Source: Orrella dioscoreae
GTDB lineage: Bacteria; Pseudomonadota; Gammaproteobacteria; Burkholderiales; Burkholderiaceae_B
Reading direction: 5' to 3'
DNA length: 64,000 nt
NCBI RefSeq assembly: GCF_900089455.2
Contig: NZ_LT907988.1
Coordinates: forward strand, 2,232,001 to 2,296,000
Made by a program: the position numbers and the translations under genes. Positions 1-7,830 of this stretch are shown piece by piece (positions within the stretch are counted from its first letter, which is position 1; every line of letters starts with the position of its first letter). The notes under the pieces were generated by a model. That model did not search any database and was not told the DNA's origin. It saw nothing but the letters and a program-made list of their open reading frames with translations.

Positions 1-102
1 AGCATCGTCGCGCCATCTCCTGACTCCCCTGCCTCATTGGCGGCAGGCCCGGAAAGCGGGATGCTCGCCCAGCTCCATTTTTCTATTTCAAGAAGGTGAA
101 CC

Positions 103-2136
103 ATGCCCCTCATCGATCCCGAGAACATCCCCACCAATGCTTCTGGCAACACGACCTTCAATGAGATCGTGGCACGCGCGCAGGCTCGCCGCGGCTTCCT
201 CAAAACCGGCCTGGGCCTTGGGGCTGTCGGCTTCTTCGGCATGGGACTGAGCGCCTGTAGCAGCAGCGACAATGACGACGCGCCGGCGCCTGGCGAAGAG
301 CCGCCCGAAACCCCCACGCCCGATGCGCCCCTGCTGGGCTTCCAGGCCATCCCCGCCAGCACGGGCGACGACATCGTCGTGCCCGCCGGCTATCGCTCCG
401 CCGTGTTCTGTCGCTGGGGCGATCCGCTGGTGAATGCGGCTGCCGCCTGGAAAACCGACGCCACCAATACCGCTGCCGAGCAAACGCTGCAATTCGGCGA
501 CAACCATGACGGCATGCACTTCTTCCCGCTGGACGGCGAGACCAGCACCGAAGGCCTGCTGGTGATGAACCACGAGTACCTGAACCCCGAGTTCTTCTAT
601 CCGCCCACGGTGGTGCCGGGTGGCGCGGGCTGGGATCTCGAACAGATCCGCAAGGGCCAGCACGCCCATGGCGTGTCGGTCGCGCACGTGCGGCTGGTCG
701 ACGGCAACTGGCAAGTGGTCATCCCCTCCACGTACAACCGCCGCATTCACCTGAATACGCCCATGCTGCTGACCGGCCCCGTGGCCGGCCACCCCCTGGT
801 GCAGACGGCGGCCGACCCGACCGGCACGCTGTCCTTCGGCACGGTCAACAACTGCGGCAACGGCTACACCCTGTGGGGCACGTATCTGACCTGCGAAGAG
901 AACTTCAATGGCTATTTCGGCACCACCACCGGCGCCGATGCGCGCGATGCCAGCCAGCGCCGCTACGGCCTGAGCGCCACCACCAGCGGCTATCGCTGGG
1001 AAGACCACGATACGCGTTTCGACTATGTCCAGACGCCGAACGAATCGAACCGCTTCGGCTGGATCGTCGAAATCGATCCCTTCGATTCGAACTCCACCCC
1101 CAAGAAGCGCACCGCGCTGGGTCGCATCAAGCACGAGAACGCCGCGCAGACCCTGGCCGCCGACAGCCGCGTCGTCGTCTACATGGGCGATGACCAGGCC
1201 AACGACTACATCTACAAGTTCGTGTCCGACGGCAAGTACGACGCCGCCACGCCGAACCTGAACCGCAACTTGCTGGAAACCGGCACGCTCTACGTTGCCG
1301 TGTTCGAGGAAGGCGCAGCCACGGGCGATATGATGGGCACCGGCCGCTGGATCCCGTTGCGCCTGGACACGCCGAAGACGGCGGGCGGCACGCTGGCCGA
1401 CGACTTCGCCGACATCGGCGAGCTGCTGGTCCACACCCGCCTGGCCGCCGACGCCGCGGGCGCCACGCCCATGGACCGTCCCGAGTGGGTCACGGTGCAT
1501 CCTCAGACGGGCGAGGTCTATTGCACCCTGACCAACAACAGCGGCCGCGCCGCCGGTGCGGAAGACGACGCCAACCCGCGTGCGAACAACGTCTACGGTC
1601 AGATCGTGCGTTGGCGCGAGACCGGCAACGATGCCGCCGCCCTGACCTTCGAATGGGACCTGTTCGTGCTGGCCGGCAACCCCAACGCGGGTGACGGCCT
1701 GGTGGCCGGCTCGGCCAACATCACGGCGGACAACACCTTCAACAGCCCGGACGGCCTGGCTTTCGACAAGTATGGCCGCCTCTGGATCCAGACCGACGGC
1801 AACTACTCCAACACCGGCCGCTATGCTGGCCAGGGCAACAACCAGATGCTGGTGGCCGATCCGCAAGCGGGCGCCGGCAATGGCGAGATCCGCCGTTTCC
1901 TGGTCGGCCCGTCGGGCTGCGAAATCACGGGCATCACGTGGACGCCGGATCACAAGTATGTCTTCGTGAACGTGCAGCACCCGGGCGAGTACGGCCAGCA
2001 TCCCCGTGCCGCGGGCCTGCCCGACCCCGAGGTCGATCCGCTGGCGTTCTCGAAGTGGCCGGAAGCCACGGGCGGACGTCCGCGTTCGTCCACGGTGGTG
2101 ATCTGGAAGGAAGACGGCGGCGTGGTCGGCAGCTGA
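103..2136 (+). CDS. PhoX-family (DUF839) Tat-exported lipoprotein phosphatase
   Basis: The 677-residue product resembles the PhoX/DUF839 family, whose characterised members are Ca/Fe-dependent alkaline phosphatases that release phosphate from organic esters outside the cytoplasm. A twin-arginine motif (RRGFLK, residues 29-34) is followed by a hydrophobic stretch and a lipobox ending in Cys52 (GLSAC). It is therefore probably a folded Tat substrate that becomes a lipoprotein, with a Ser/Asp/Pro linker after the cysteine. Family-like blocks are seen, such as NHEYLN, CEENFNGYF and PDGLAFDKYGRLWIQTDGN near the C-terminus. The ATG at 103 is preceded by AGAAGGTG (91-98). Downstream lies the left half of a terminator split by an insertion sequence. 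Phosphatase activity is inferred from the family; the physiological substrate is unknown. Confidence 0.85.
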   Translation: MPLIDPENIPTNASGNTTFNEIVARAQARRGFLKTGLGLGAVGFFGMGLSACSSSDNDDAPAPGEEPPETPTPDAPLLGFQAIPASTGDDIVVPAGYRSAVFCRWGDPLVNAAAAWKTDATNTAAEQTLQFGDNHDGMHFFPLDGETSTEGLLVMNHEYLNPEFFYPPTVVPGGAGWDLEQIRKGQHAHGVSVAHVRLVDGNWQVVIPSTYNRRIHLNTPMLLTGPVAGHPLVQTAADPTGTLSFGTVNNCGNGYTLWGTYLTCEENFNGYFGTTTGADARDASQRRYGLSATTSGYRWEDHDTRFDYVQTPNESNRFGWIVEIDPFDSNSTPKKRTALGRIKHENAAQTLAADSRVVVYMGDDQANDYIYKFVSDGKYDAATPNLNRNLLETGTLYVAVFEEGAATGDMMGTGRWIPLRLDTPKTAGGTLADDFADIGELLVHTRLAADAAGATPMDRPEWVTVHPQTGEVYCTLTNNSGRAAGAEDDANPRANNVYGQIVRWRETGNDAAALTFEWDLFVLAGNPNAGDGLVAGSANITADNTFNSPDGLAFDKYGRLWIQTDGNYSNTGRYAGQGNNQMLVADPQAGAGNGEIRRFLVGPSGCEITGITWTPDHKYVFVNVQHPGEYGQHPRAAGLPDPEVDPLAFSKWPEATGGRPRSSTVVIWKEDGGVVGS

Positions 2137-2189
2137 CGCTGCGTCACCCGTGCGTCGCGCCCCGGGCCTGTCGGCCCCGGGGCGCGACG

Positions 2190-2207
2190 CCAAGCAAAAA
2201 GGCCGCG
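2190..2207. terminator. Left arm of an IS-split bidirectional terminator
   Basis: CCAAGC followed by A5 and GGCCGCG is the exact partner of the sequence at 3648-3665: 17 of 18 positions pair around a TGA loop. Before insertion this was one A-rich/T-rich hairpin serving the convergent phoX-like gene and mqo. The element now separates the arms by 1.4 kb. Confidence 0.85.
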
Positions 2208-2245
2208 TGATGAACTGACCCCCAGAAGTTGGACAGTTTAAAAGA

Positions 2246-3073
2246 TCAGGCGGCCAAGGCCTGAGTTCGGTATTGCACCGGGCTCAGGCCTTTTAGTTTG
2301 AGCCGGATACGCTGGTGGTTGTAGTAGTGGATGAACTGGCCGATGGCCTTTTGAAGCTGCTCGATGCTGTCGTAGCGGCGCAGGTAGAAGCACTCGGTCT
2401 TGAGCGTGGCGAACCAGCTCTCCATGGCGGCGTTGTCCAGGCAGTTGCCCTTGCGCGACATGCTTTGCGTGAGGCCACGATCGGCCAGCATGCGCCGGTA
2501 GCTGGGCTGCTGGTACTGCCAGCCCTGGTCCGAGTGCAGCAGCGGTTGGTCGCCCGGCGACAGGCGGCGCATCGCCTTCTTGAGCATGTTGCCCACCAGC
2601 CCGAACAGCGGGCGTTCGCTGGTCTCGTAGGCCACGATCTCACCGTTGTACAGGTCCATCACCGGCGACAGATACAGCTTCTGGCCGCGCACGTTGAACT
2701 CCGTCACGTCGGTGACCCACTTCTGGTTCGGACGGTCGGCCTCGAACTGGCGCGCCAGCACGTTCGGCGCCACGCGGCCTACCTCGCCTCGGTACGAGCG
2801 ATACCTCTTCGGTCGCACCAAGGACTTCAGTCCCAACGCCCGCATCAGCTTCTGCACCGTCTTGTGGTTCACGCACTGGCCGGCCTGGCGCAGCGCGGCC
2901 GTGATGCGCCGGTAGCCGTAGCGGCCCTTGTGACGTGTGTAGATAGCACGGATCTTGGCCTTGAGCGCGGCGTACTGATCGACCGCACCCTGCGCCTTCA
3001 GATGGTAGTAGAACGTGCTGCGCGAGAGCTTGGCCGCCCGCAGCAATAGCGACAGCGGATGTGTCGGCCTCAA
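2246..3073 (-). CDS. IS3-family transposase OrfB (DDE catalytic domain)
   Basis: This 275-residue integrase-fold protein has the three catalytic acidic residues in recognisable settings: D in KWVTDVTEF, D in LLHSDQGWQY and E in NAAMESWFATLK. The HTH_21-like start (LSRSTFYYHLK) matches OrfB of the IS150 group. The apparent start is TTG at 3073, which overlaps the OrfA stop as TTGA, placing OrfB in the -1 frame. The -1 frame is also open upstream through an A5G run (about 3092-3097). The natural product may therefore be an OrfAB fusion made by slippage near AAA-AAG, as in related elements; the frameshift itself is inferred. It would cut and join the element ends. Confidence 0.93.
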   Translation of the reverse strand: MRPTHPLSLLLRAAKLSRSTFYYHLKAQGAVDQYAALKAKIRAIYTRHKGRYGYRRITAALRQAGQCVNHKTVQKLMRALGLKSLVRPKRYRSYRGEVGRVAPNVLARQFEADRPNQKWVTDVTEFNVRGQKLYLSPVMDLYNGEIVAYETSERPLFGLVGNMLKKAMRRLSPGDQPLLHSDQGWQYQQPSYRRMLADRGLTQSMSRKGNCLDNAAMESWFATLKTECFYLRRYDSIEQLQKAIGQFIHYYNHQRIRLKLKGLSPVQYRTQALAA

Positions 3074-3594
3074 TCCTTGGACAATTTGCGCTTTTTCACC
3101 AGCGCTTCGGTCCGTTCCGCTTCGATCAAGGCCTTCAATTTTTTTAGATAATCATTCTCCGCGCGCAGATAGGCCAGCTCCTCGCGCATCTGCTCGGCAG
3201 TCATGTCCGTGGGAATTGGCGCGGGCGGGTGCTTGTGGGGCATCGGAGGTCGACCTCTACGTTTGGGCGCCAATGCGCCCAGTCCTCCCGCATCATACTG
3301 GCGTGCCCACTTGCCAATGTGAGTCGCACAGCGAATGTTGAACGCGGCCGCCGTCTGGGCCTGTGACCAGTGCTCCTGCCGCATTCGCCTGAGCACCTGC
3401 AGCTTGAAGGCTGCGTCATAGCTTGCCCCCTTGCGGCGCAACCCGGACAGGCCATGCTCCCGGTAGCTCTGCACCCAGCGTCTGACCGTCGCATGGCCAA
3501 GACCCTGCTCAGCACCGACCGTCTTGGCTCCCGCTGAGCCCGATAAATACCGCCTGACTACCCTGAGCTTGAACTGCTCGTCGTACTTCGCCAT
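3070..3594 (-). CDS. IS3-family transposase OrfA (HTH DNA-binding)
   Basis: This 174-residue protein contains two helix-turn-helix units (around residues 10-50 and 60-105). A C-terminal leucine-zipper-like segment (EQMREELAYLRAENDYLKKL) is typical of IS150-group OrfA and mediates end recognition and multimerisation. The ATG at 3594 is preceded by a GGGGG ribosome-binding site lying inside the 3' arm of a hairpin (see 3597-3636). The gene ends TTGA, overlapping OrfB. Confidence 0.93.
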   Translation of the reverse strand: MAKYDEQFKLRVVRRYLSGSAGAKTVGAEQGLGHATVRRWVQSYREHGLSGLRRKGASYDAAFKLQVLRRMRQEHWSQAQTAAAFNIRCATHIGKWARQYDAGGLGALAPKRRGRPPMPHKHPPAPIPTDMTAEQMREELAYLRAENDYLKKLKALIEAERTEALVKKRKLSKD

Positions 3595-3596
3595 GC

Positions 3597-3636
3597 AAAA
3601 ACCCCCGAAGATTGGATTTCGTCCAACTTTCGGGGG
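3597..3636 (-). terminator. Inward-facing hairpin with T-tract at the IS right end
   Basis: On the minus strand, CCCCCGAA (3636-3629) pairs with TTCGGGGG (3609-3602). Four more pairs form inside (TTGG with CCAA), and five T residues (3601-3597) follow immediately. RNA entering from mqo would fold this into an intrinsic terminator and would also bury the GGGGG ribosome-binding site of orfA. RNA started inside the right inverted repeat would lack the 5' arm. Confidence 0.7.
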
Positions 3637-3647
3637 TCAGTTCATGA

Positions 3648-3665
3648 CGCGGCCTTTTCGCTTGG
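3648..3665. terminator. Right arm of the IS-split bidirectional terminator
   Basis: CGCGGCC, T4, then CGCTTGG pairs with 2207-2190 at 17 of 18 positions. It lies 12 bp after the mqo stop (mqo reads right to left). The arm alone cannot fold, so mqo now depends on the hairpin just inside the element. Confidence 0.8.
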
Positions 3666-3677
3666 GCGACTATCCTT

Positions 3678-5408
3678 TTACAGCGCCTGCATTTCCGCGT
3701 TGGCATTGCCCGTGCGCGGCACGGCTTGCGGGCCGGCTTGGTCGGCGGCAGGCCGGGGCGCGGCGGGTTGCGCCGGCGTCACCACCGGCGCGCTGGCCGT
3801 GCTCAGGTCCTGCGGCACGTCCAGGTAGGGCAGTTGCAGCGACTGGCTGGTCTGGCGGCGGATCTCGTTGGTCAGCGCGGGGCTGTCGTTGAGCTTGCGG
3901 CCATACGAAGGAATGATTTCCTTCAGGCGAGCCTGCCAGCCGTCGGCCATTTCCTTGGGGAAGGATTTCGCCAGCAGTTGCAGCATGATGGGCGGCGAGG
4001 TCGACGCGCCGGGCGAGGCGCCCAGCAGCGCCGCGATGGTGCCGTCCTTGTCGGTCACGATTTCCGTGCCGAACTGCAGGATGGCGCCTTTCTCCGGATC
4101 GCGCTTGATGACCTGCACGCGTTGGCCTGCCGTCACCAGGCGCCAGTCCTCGCGCTTGGCCTGCGGGAAGTACTTCACCAGTTCGGCGTGGCGGGCCTCG
4201 TCGGACAGCTGCGCCTGTTGCGCCAGGTAGCGCACCAGGTCCAGGTTTTCCGAACCGACGCGCAGCATGCCGGTGACGTTGTCGTGGTTGACCGACGAGA
4301 ACAGGTCGAACCACGAGCCTTCCTTCAGGAACTTGGTGCTGAAGAGCGCGAACGGCCCGAACAGCACCACGGGCTTGCCGTCGAGCTTGCGCGCGTCAAG
4401 ATGCGGCACCGACATGGGGGGCGAACCGCTTTCGGCCTTGCCGTAGGCCTTCACGTCGTGGCGGTCGGCGATGGCCGGCGATTCGAAGGCCAGGAACTGG
4501 CCGCCCACCGGGAAGCCGGCATAGTCCTGCGCTTCGGGGATGCCCGACAGCTGCAGCAGCTTGAGCGAGGCGCCGCCCGCGCCGATGAAGACGAAGCGCG
4601 AGCGCACGGTGCGCTCCTTGCCGGCCTTCAGGTCGTAGACCGTGACGTTCCAGGTCTTGTCGGCATTCTGGCGCAGCGCGCGCACTTCATTTCCCAGGTG
4701 CAGGTGGAAGTTGGGTTTCTTCTGCAGGGCCTGGGTCAGCTGGCGCGTGATCACGCCGAAGTTCACGTCCGTGCCCAGCGGCATGTAGGTGGCGGCGATG
4801 CGCTGCTTGGGATCACGGCCTTCCATCATCACGGGCGCCCACTGGGCGATCTGCGCGGCATCTTCCGAATACTGCATGCCGTAGAAAAGCGGGTTCTTGA
4901 TCAGCGCTTCGTGGCGCTTGCGCAGGTACGCGATGTTCTCGTCGCCCCACACGAAGCTCATGTGCGGCGTCGGATTGATGAAGTCAGACGGCGTCTGCAT
5001 GAGCCCTTGCTGGACCTGGTGGGCCCAGAACTGGCGCGAGACCTCGAACTGTTCGGCGATGCCCACGGCGCGGGCGGTCTCGATGGAGCCGTCGGCGCGT
5101 TCGGGGGTGTAGTTCAGTTCGGCGAAGCCGGAGTGGCCCGTGCCGGCGTTGTTCCAGCCGTCGGAGCTTTCCATCGCCACGCCGTCCAGGCGCTCGAACA
5201 GGTGCAGTTGCCACTCAGGCTCGAGTTCCTGCAGATAGGTGGCCAGCGTGACGCTCATGATGCCGCCGCCGATCAGCACGGCATCGACGGGTTCGGCGTT
5301 CTCGGCGGGTGGCACCGAGCGCTCGTGCAACGGCCAATAAAGGAACAGGCCCACGGCCAGCGCCAGCAGGGCGACGAGACCCACGAGGGTTTTGAGGATT
5401 TTCTTCAT
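3678..5408 (-). CDS. mqo: Malate:quinone oxidoreductase
   Basis: Mqo is an FAD enzyme that oxidises malate to oxaloacetate and passes electrons to the quinone pool, acting in the TCA cycle at the membrane. The 576-residue product has the FAD-binding [12 protein letters not shown] motif near residue 48 and the family signature [17 protein letters not shown]. It begins with one strongly hydrophobic helix (about residues 5-28) behind MKK. That is an uncleaved-anchor or signal-like segment not present in classical peripheral Mqo such as the E. coli enzyme. I chose the ATG at 5408; a TTG two codons upstream is less likely. The C-terminal 40 residues are Ala/Pro-rich. It converges on the phoX-like gene and is followed by the split terminator and the IS. 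Confidence 0.93.
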   Translation of the reverse strand: MKKILKTLVGLVALLALAVGLFLYWPLHERSVPPAENAEPVDAVLIGGGIMSVTLATYLQELEPEWQLHLFERLDGVAMESSDGWNNAGTGHSGFAELNYTPERADGSIETARAVGIAEQFEVSRQFWAHQVQQGLMQTPSDFINPTPHMSFVWGDENIAYLRKRHEALIKNPLFYGMQYSEDAAQIAQWAPVMMEGRDPKQRIAATYMPLGTDVNFGVITRQLTQALQKKPNFHLHLGNEVRALRQNADKTWNVTVYDLKAGKERTVRSRFVFIGAGGASLKLLQLSGIPEAQDYAGFPVGGQFLAFESPAIADRHDVKAYGKAESGSPPMSVPHLDARKLDGKPVVLFGPFALFSTKFLKEGSWFDLFSSVNHDNVTGMLRVGSENLDLVRYLAQQAQLSDEARHAELVKYFPQAKREDWRLVTAGQRVQVIKRDPEKGAILQFGTEIVTDKDGTIAALLGASPGASTSPPIMLQLLAKSFPKEMADGWQARLKEIIPSYGRKLNDSPALTNEIRRQTSQSLQLPYLDVPQDLSTASAPVVTPAQPAAPRPAADQAGPQAVPRTGNANAEMQAL

Positions 5409-5507
5409 AAGCAAGGTCTACTCGGTCATTGAAATGGAAGGGTTCCGCGGACGTCCGTTCCATGGCTGAGTCTCCTCCCGACCGTCTTGGAAGTGGCAAG
5501 GTCTGCG

Positions 5508-5547
5508 CCCCGCCACGCGGTCTTGCTGCCCAGCCCGCGTGGCGGGG
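5508..5547. repeat. 13-bp inverted repeat between mqo and the ParB-like gene
   Basis: The 311-bp divergent intergenic region 5409-5719 contains no gene. CCCCGCCACGCGG (5508-5520) and its exact complement (5535-5547) enclose a 14-nt spacer about 100 bp upstream of mqo. A smaller GTCCC/GGGAC pair follows at 5561-5577. It could be a leader hairpin of the mqo mRNA or a protein-binding site. No convincing promoter boxes were found. Confidence 0.5.
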
Positions 5548-5719
5548 TGAGTCTGCTGCCGTCCCACTGAACGGGACAGCCGGCGCCATCTTAGCCGCGC
5601 GGGGCAATCGCGTCCGGGAAGTCCCTGCCCGCCAAGGGGTTAACAAAATGTTCGTGTCATCATTACGGGTTGGCCGGCACGCTGGTCTTCTTACTCATTG
5701 GTATTTCCCGGGCATTCCC

Positions 5720-6556
5720 ATGACGACCATTCGAATCGACGAATCGCTGCGCAGCTACATCGACCCGCTCACCGAAGACGAATACGCCGCGCTCGAGCGC
5801 AGTCTGCTGGACGAGGGCTGCCGGGACGCGCTGGTGCTGTGGGGCGACCTGCTGGTCGATGGCCACAACCGCTACGGCATCTGCCAGAAGCATGGCATTG
5901 CGTTCCAGACCGTGCAGAACACGCGCTTCAAGAGCATGGAAGACGTGCACCTGTGGATGATCGACAACCACCTGGGCCGCCGCAGCGTGTCTGACTTCCA
6001 GCGCGGCGTGCTGGCCTTGCGCAAGAAGGAGATTCTTTCCGAGCGCGCGCGCGAGGAGCCTGCCGTTGACGCCGATGCGTCCGCGCCGCCTGCGGACCCG
6101 GGGCCGGCCTTCGATCCCTCGCCCGTCGCCAGCGCGCCCGCCATCAGCCGCGAGGCCCTGGCGCGTGCCGCGCGCATCAGCAGCAACACGCTTGGCCAGA
6201 TCGAGAAAATCCGCAAGACCGCCGCGCCCGAGCTGGTCGACGCGGTGAAGTCGGGCGTCATCTCCATCAACGCCGCGGCGGCAGTGGCCAGCCTGCCGGG
6301 CGAGCAGCAGGTGGCGGCGGTGGCGGGCGGCAAGAAGGAACTGCGCCAGGCTGCGCGCCAGGTGCGGGAGTCGCGCCTGCCGCCCAAGCCCGCCCCGGAA
6401 CCGCTGGAACTGCCGCCCGACGCCACGCCCGAGCAGATCGAGATCGCGCAGCTGAAACACCGCGTGGCCGAGCTGACCGACGAGCGTGACCAGTTGAAGA
6501 AGAAAGTGCAGCACCTGACCATTGCGCTGTCGGAGGCGCGGGGCGGCCAGGCCTGA
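5720..6556 (+). CDS. ParB/sulfiredoxin-fold domain protein, orphan
   Basis: The 278-residue protein has an N-terminal ParB-like nuclease/CTPase-fold domain (about residues 1-90), with the characteristic LVDGHNRYGICQKHGI segment. A helix-turn-helix-like central part follows (ARISSNTLGQIEKI and AVKSGVISINAAAAVASL, about residues 150-200). It ends in a heptad-rich coiled coil (about residues 235-270). Such proteins bind DNA and occur in partition loci and mobile elements. No ParA ATPase or other mobility gene is nearby, so it is unlikely to be the chromosomal ParB. The start is ATG at 5720 (MTTIRIDES), where the domain begins; longer in-frame starts are ignored. It is followed by a strong terminator. 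The specific role is unknown. Confidence 0.7.
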   Translation: MTTIRIDESLRSYIDPLTEDEYAALERSLLDEGCRDALVLWGDLLVDGHNRYGICQKHGIAFQTVQNTRFKSMEDVHLWMIDNHLGRRSVSDFQRGVLALRKKEILSERAREEPAVDADASAPPADPGPAFDPSPVASAPAISREALARAARISSNTLGQIEKIRKTAAPELVDAVKSGVISINAAAAVASLPGEQQVAAVAGGKKELRQAARQVRESRLPPKPAPEPLELPPDATPEQIEIAQLKHRVAELTDERDQLKKKVQHLTIALSEARGGQA

Positions 6557-6571
6557 CGCGCTCGGCGCAAT

Positions 6572-6603
6572 GCAAAACAGGACGCCGTGGCGTCCTGTTT
6601 TGC
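6572..6603. terminator. Bidirectional intrinsic terminator
   Basis: A perfect 32-bp palindrome, GCAAAACAGGACGCC then GT then its complement, lies between the convergent ParB-like gene and aroG. The A4 and T4 flanks let it terminate in both directions. Confidence 0.9.
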
Positions 6604-6622
6604 TTGGGAAGTCCAGCCCGTA

Positions 6623-7744
6623 TCAGGCAGCCTTCCGCCGTTCACGGACCGCAGCGGCCAGGGTCTGCAGCACGGGCTCGGTCTGGGCCCAGCTCAGGCA
6701 GGCATCGGTGATCGACACGCCGTGCTTGAGCGGCTCGCCGGGCCGCTGGTCCTGGCGGCCTTCCTCCAGGTGGCTCTCGATCATCACGCCGACGATGCGG
6801 CGGTCGCCCGCCGACATCTGCGCGGCGATGTCATCGGCCACGTTCACCTGGCGCGCGTGCGACTTGTTGGAGTTCGCGTGCGAGCAATCGACCATGACCT
6901 GTTCGCGCAGGCCGGCCTTGGCCAGCACGGCACAGCAGGCGTCGATGCTGGCACGGTCGAAGTTGGGGCCCGACTTGCCGCCGCGCAGGATGACGTGCGT
7001 GTCGTCGTTGCCGCGCGTTTCGAAGATGGCCGCCATGCCCATCTTGGTCATGCCCATGAAGGCGTGCGGGGCCCGGGCGGCCACGATGGCGTCGGACGCC
7101 ACCTGCACGCCGCCGTCGGTGCCGTTCTTGAAGCCGAGCGGCGTGCTCAGACCCGACGACAACTGCCGATGGCTCTGGCTTTCCGTGGTGCGCGCGCCGA
7201 TGGCGCCCCAGGCGATCAGGTCGGCGATGTATTGCGGGCTCAGCAGGTCCAGGAACTCGGTGCCGGCAGGCAGGCCCAGTTCGCCGATTTCCAGCAGCAG
7301 TTCGCGCGCGCGGCGCAGGCCTTCGTTGATGCGGAAGCTGCCGTCCAGGCGCGGATCGTTGATGTAGCCCTTCCAGCCCACGGTCGTGCGCGGCTTCTCG
7401 AAGTAGACGCGCATGATCAGGACGAGGTCGTCGGACAGGGTCTGCGCGGCCTGCTTCAGGAGCCGCGCATAGTCCATGGCCTGGCCATGGTCGTGGATGG
7501 AGCAGGGCCCCACGACGACCACCAGCCGGTCATCCCGGCCATGCAACACGTCGGAGATCTCGGCGCGGCTGCGCTCGACCAGGGCCTGGACGTTGGCCGA
7601 GATGGGCAGCTCGTCCTGCAGCAGGGCGGGCGAGATCAGCGGACGCACGGCGCTGATGCGCACGTCGTCGATGCGGGTGGTGTCCAGGGTGGCGTCGGCC
7701 TGGCCGACCTCGCGGTCGTGCAAGGCATCGTCGATGCGGCTCAC
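6623..7744 (-). CDS. aroG: 3-deoxy-7-phosphoheptulonate (DAHP) synthase, class I
   Basis: The enzyme condenses phosphoenolpyruvate with erythrose 4-phosphate, the first committed step to aromatic amino acids. The 373-residue sequence has the type I signature LVVVVGPCSIHD (metal-binding Cys), the PRTTVGWKGYINDP block, and GLSTPLGFKNGTDG and RGGKSGPN phosphate/metal-site loops. Length matches AroF/G/H enzymes. A GTG at 7744 is preferred because GGAG lies six bases upstream; a TTG five codons earlier is possible but has no Shine-Dalgarno. Which aromatic amino acid inhibits it cannot be read from sequence. It shares a terminator with the convergent ParB-like gene. Confidence 0.93.
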   Translation of the reverse strand: MSRIDDALHDREVGQADATLDTTRIDDVRISAVRPLISPALLQDELPISANVQALVERSRAEISDVLHGRDDRLVVVVGPCSIHDHGQAMDYARLLKQAAQTLSDDLVLIMRVYFEKPRTTVGWKGYINDPRLDGSFRINEGLRRARELLLEIGELGLPAGTEFLDLLSPQYIADLIAWGAIGARTTESQSHRQLSSGLSTPLGFKNGTDGGVQVASDAIVAARAPHAFMGMTKMGMAAIFETRGNDDTHVILRGGKSGPNFDRASIDACCAVLAKAGLREQVMVDCSHANSNKSHARQVNVADDIAAQMSAGDRRIVGVMIESHLEEGRQDQRPGEPLKHGVSITDACLSWAQTEPVLQTLAAAVRERRKAA

Positions 7745-7830
7745 AGCAGTCTCCAGCAATAGGGGGAAGGGCGGGATGCGATTATCGCACCGGCAGCGCC
7801 GGGCATGCCGTCCCCGCCCAGGGGCAGGGC

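Larger units (their letters stand above)
2211..3644 (-). mobile_element. IS3-family (IS150-group) insertion sequence, 1434 bp
   Basis: The element is bounded by 24-bp imperfect inverted repeats, 2211-2234 and 3621-3644, differing at two positions and both starting TGAACTGACCCCC. A 3-bp direct repeat, TGA, flanks it (2208-2210 and 3645-3647), as expected for the family. It carries two overlapping reading frames on the minus strand, orfA and orfB, with the two-frame arrangement that in this family gives an OrfAB transposase by frameshifting. Both frames are open and the ends intact, so it looks complete and possibly active. It interrupts no gene: it sits in the loop of an intrinsic terminator. 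Confidence 0.95.

Noticed and set aside
88-2193. Long minus-strand open frame across the phoX-like gene
   Set aside because: It is antisense to a clear Tat-dependent enzyme. Its Arg/Ala/Gly-rich, low-complexity composition is the usual shadow of high-GC codon use.
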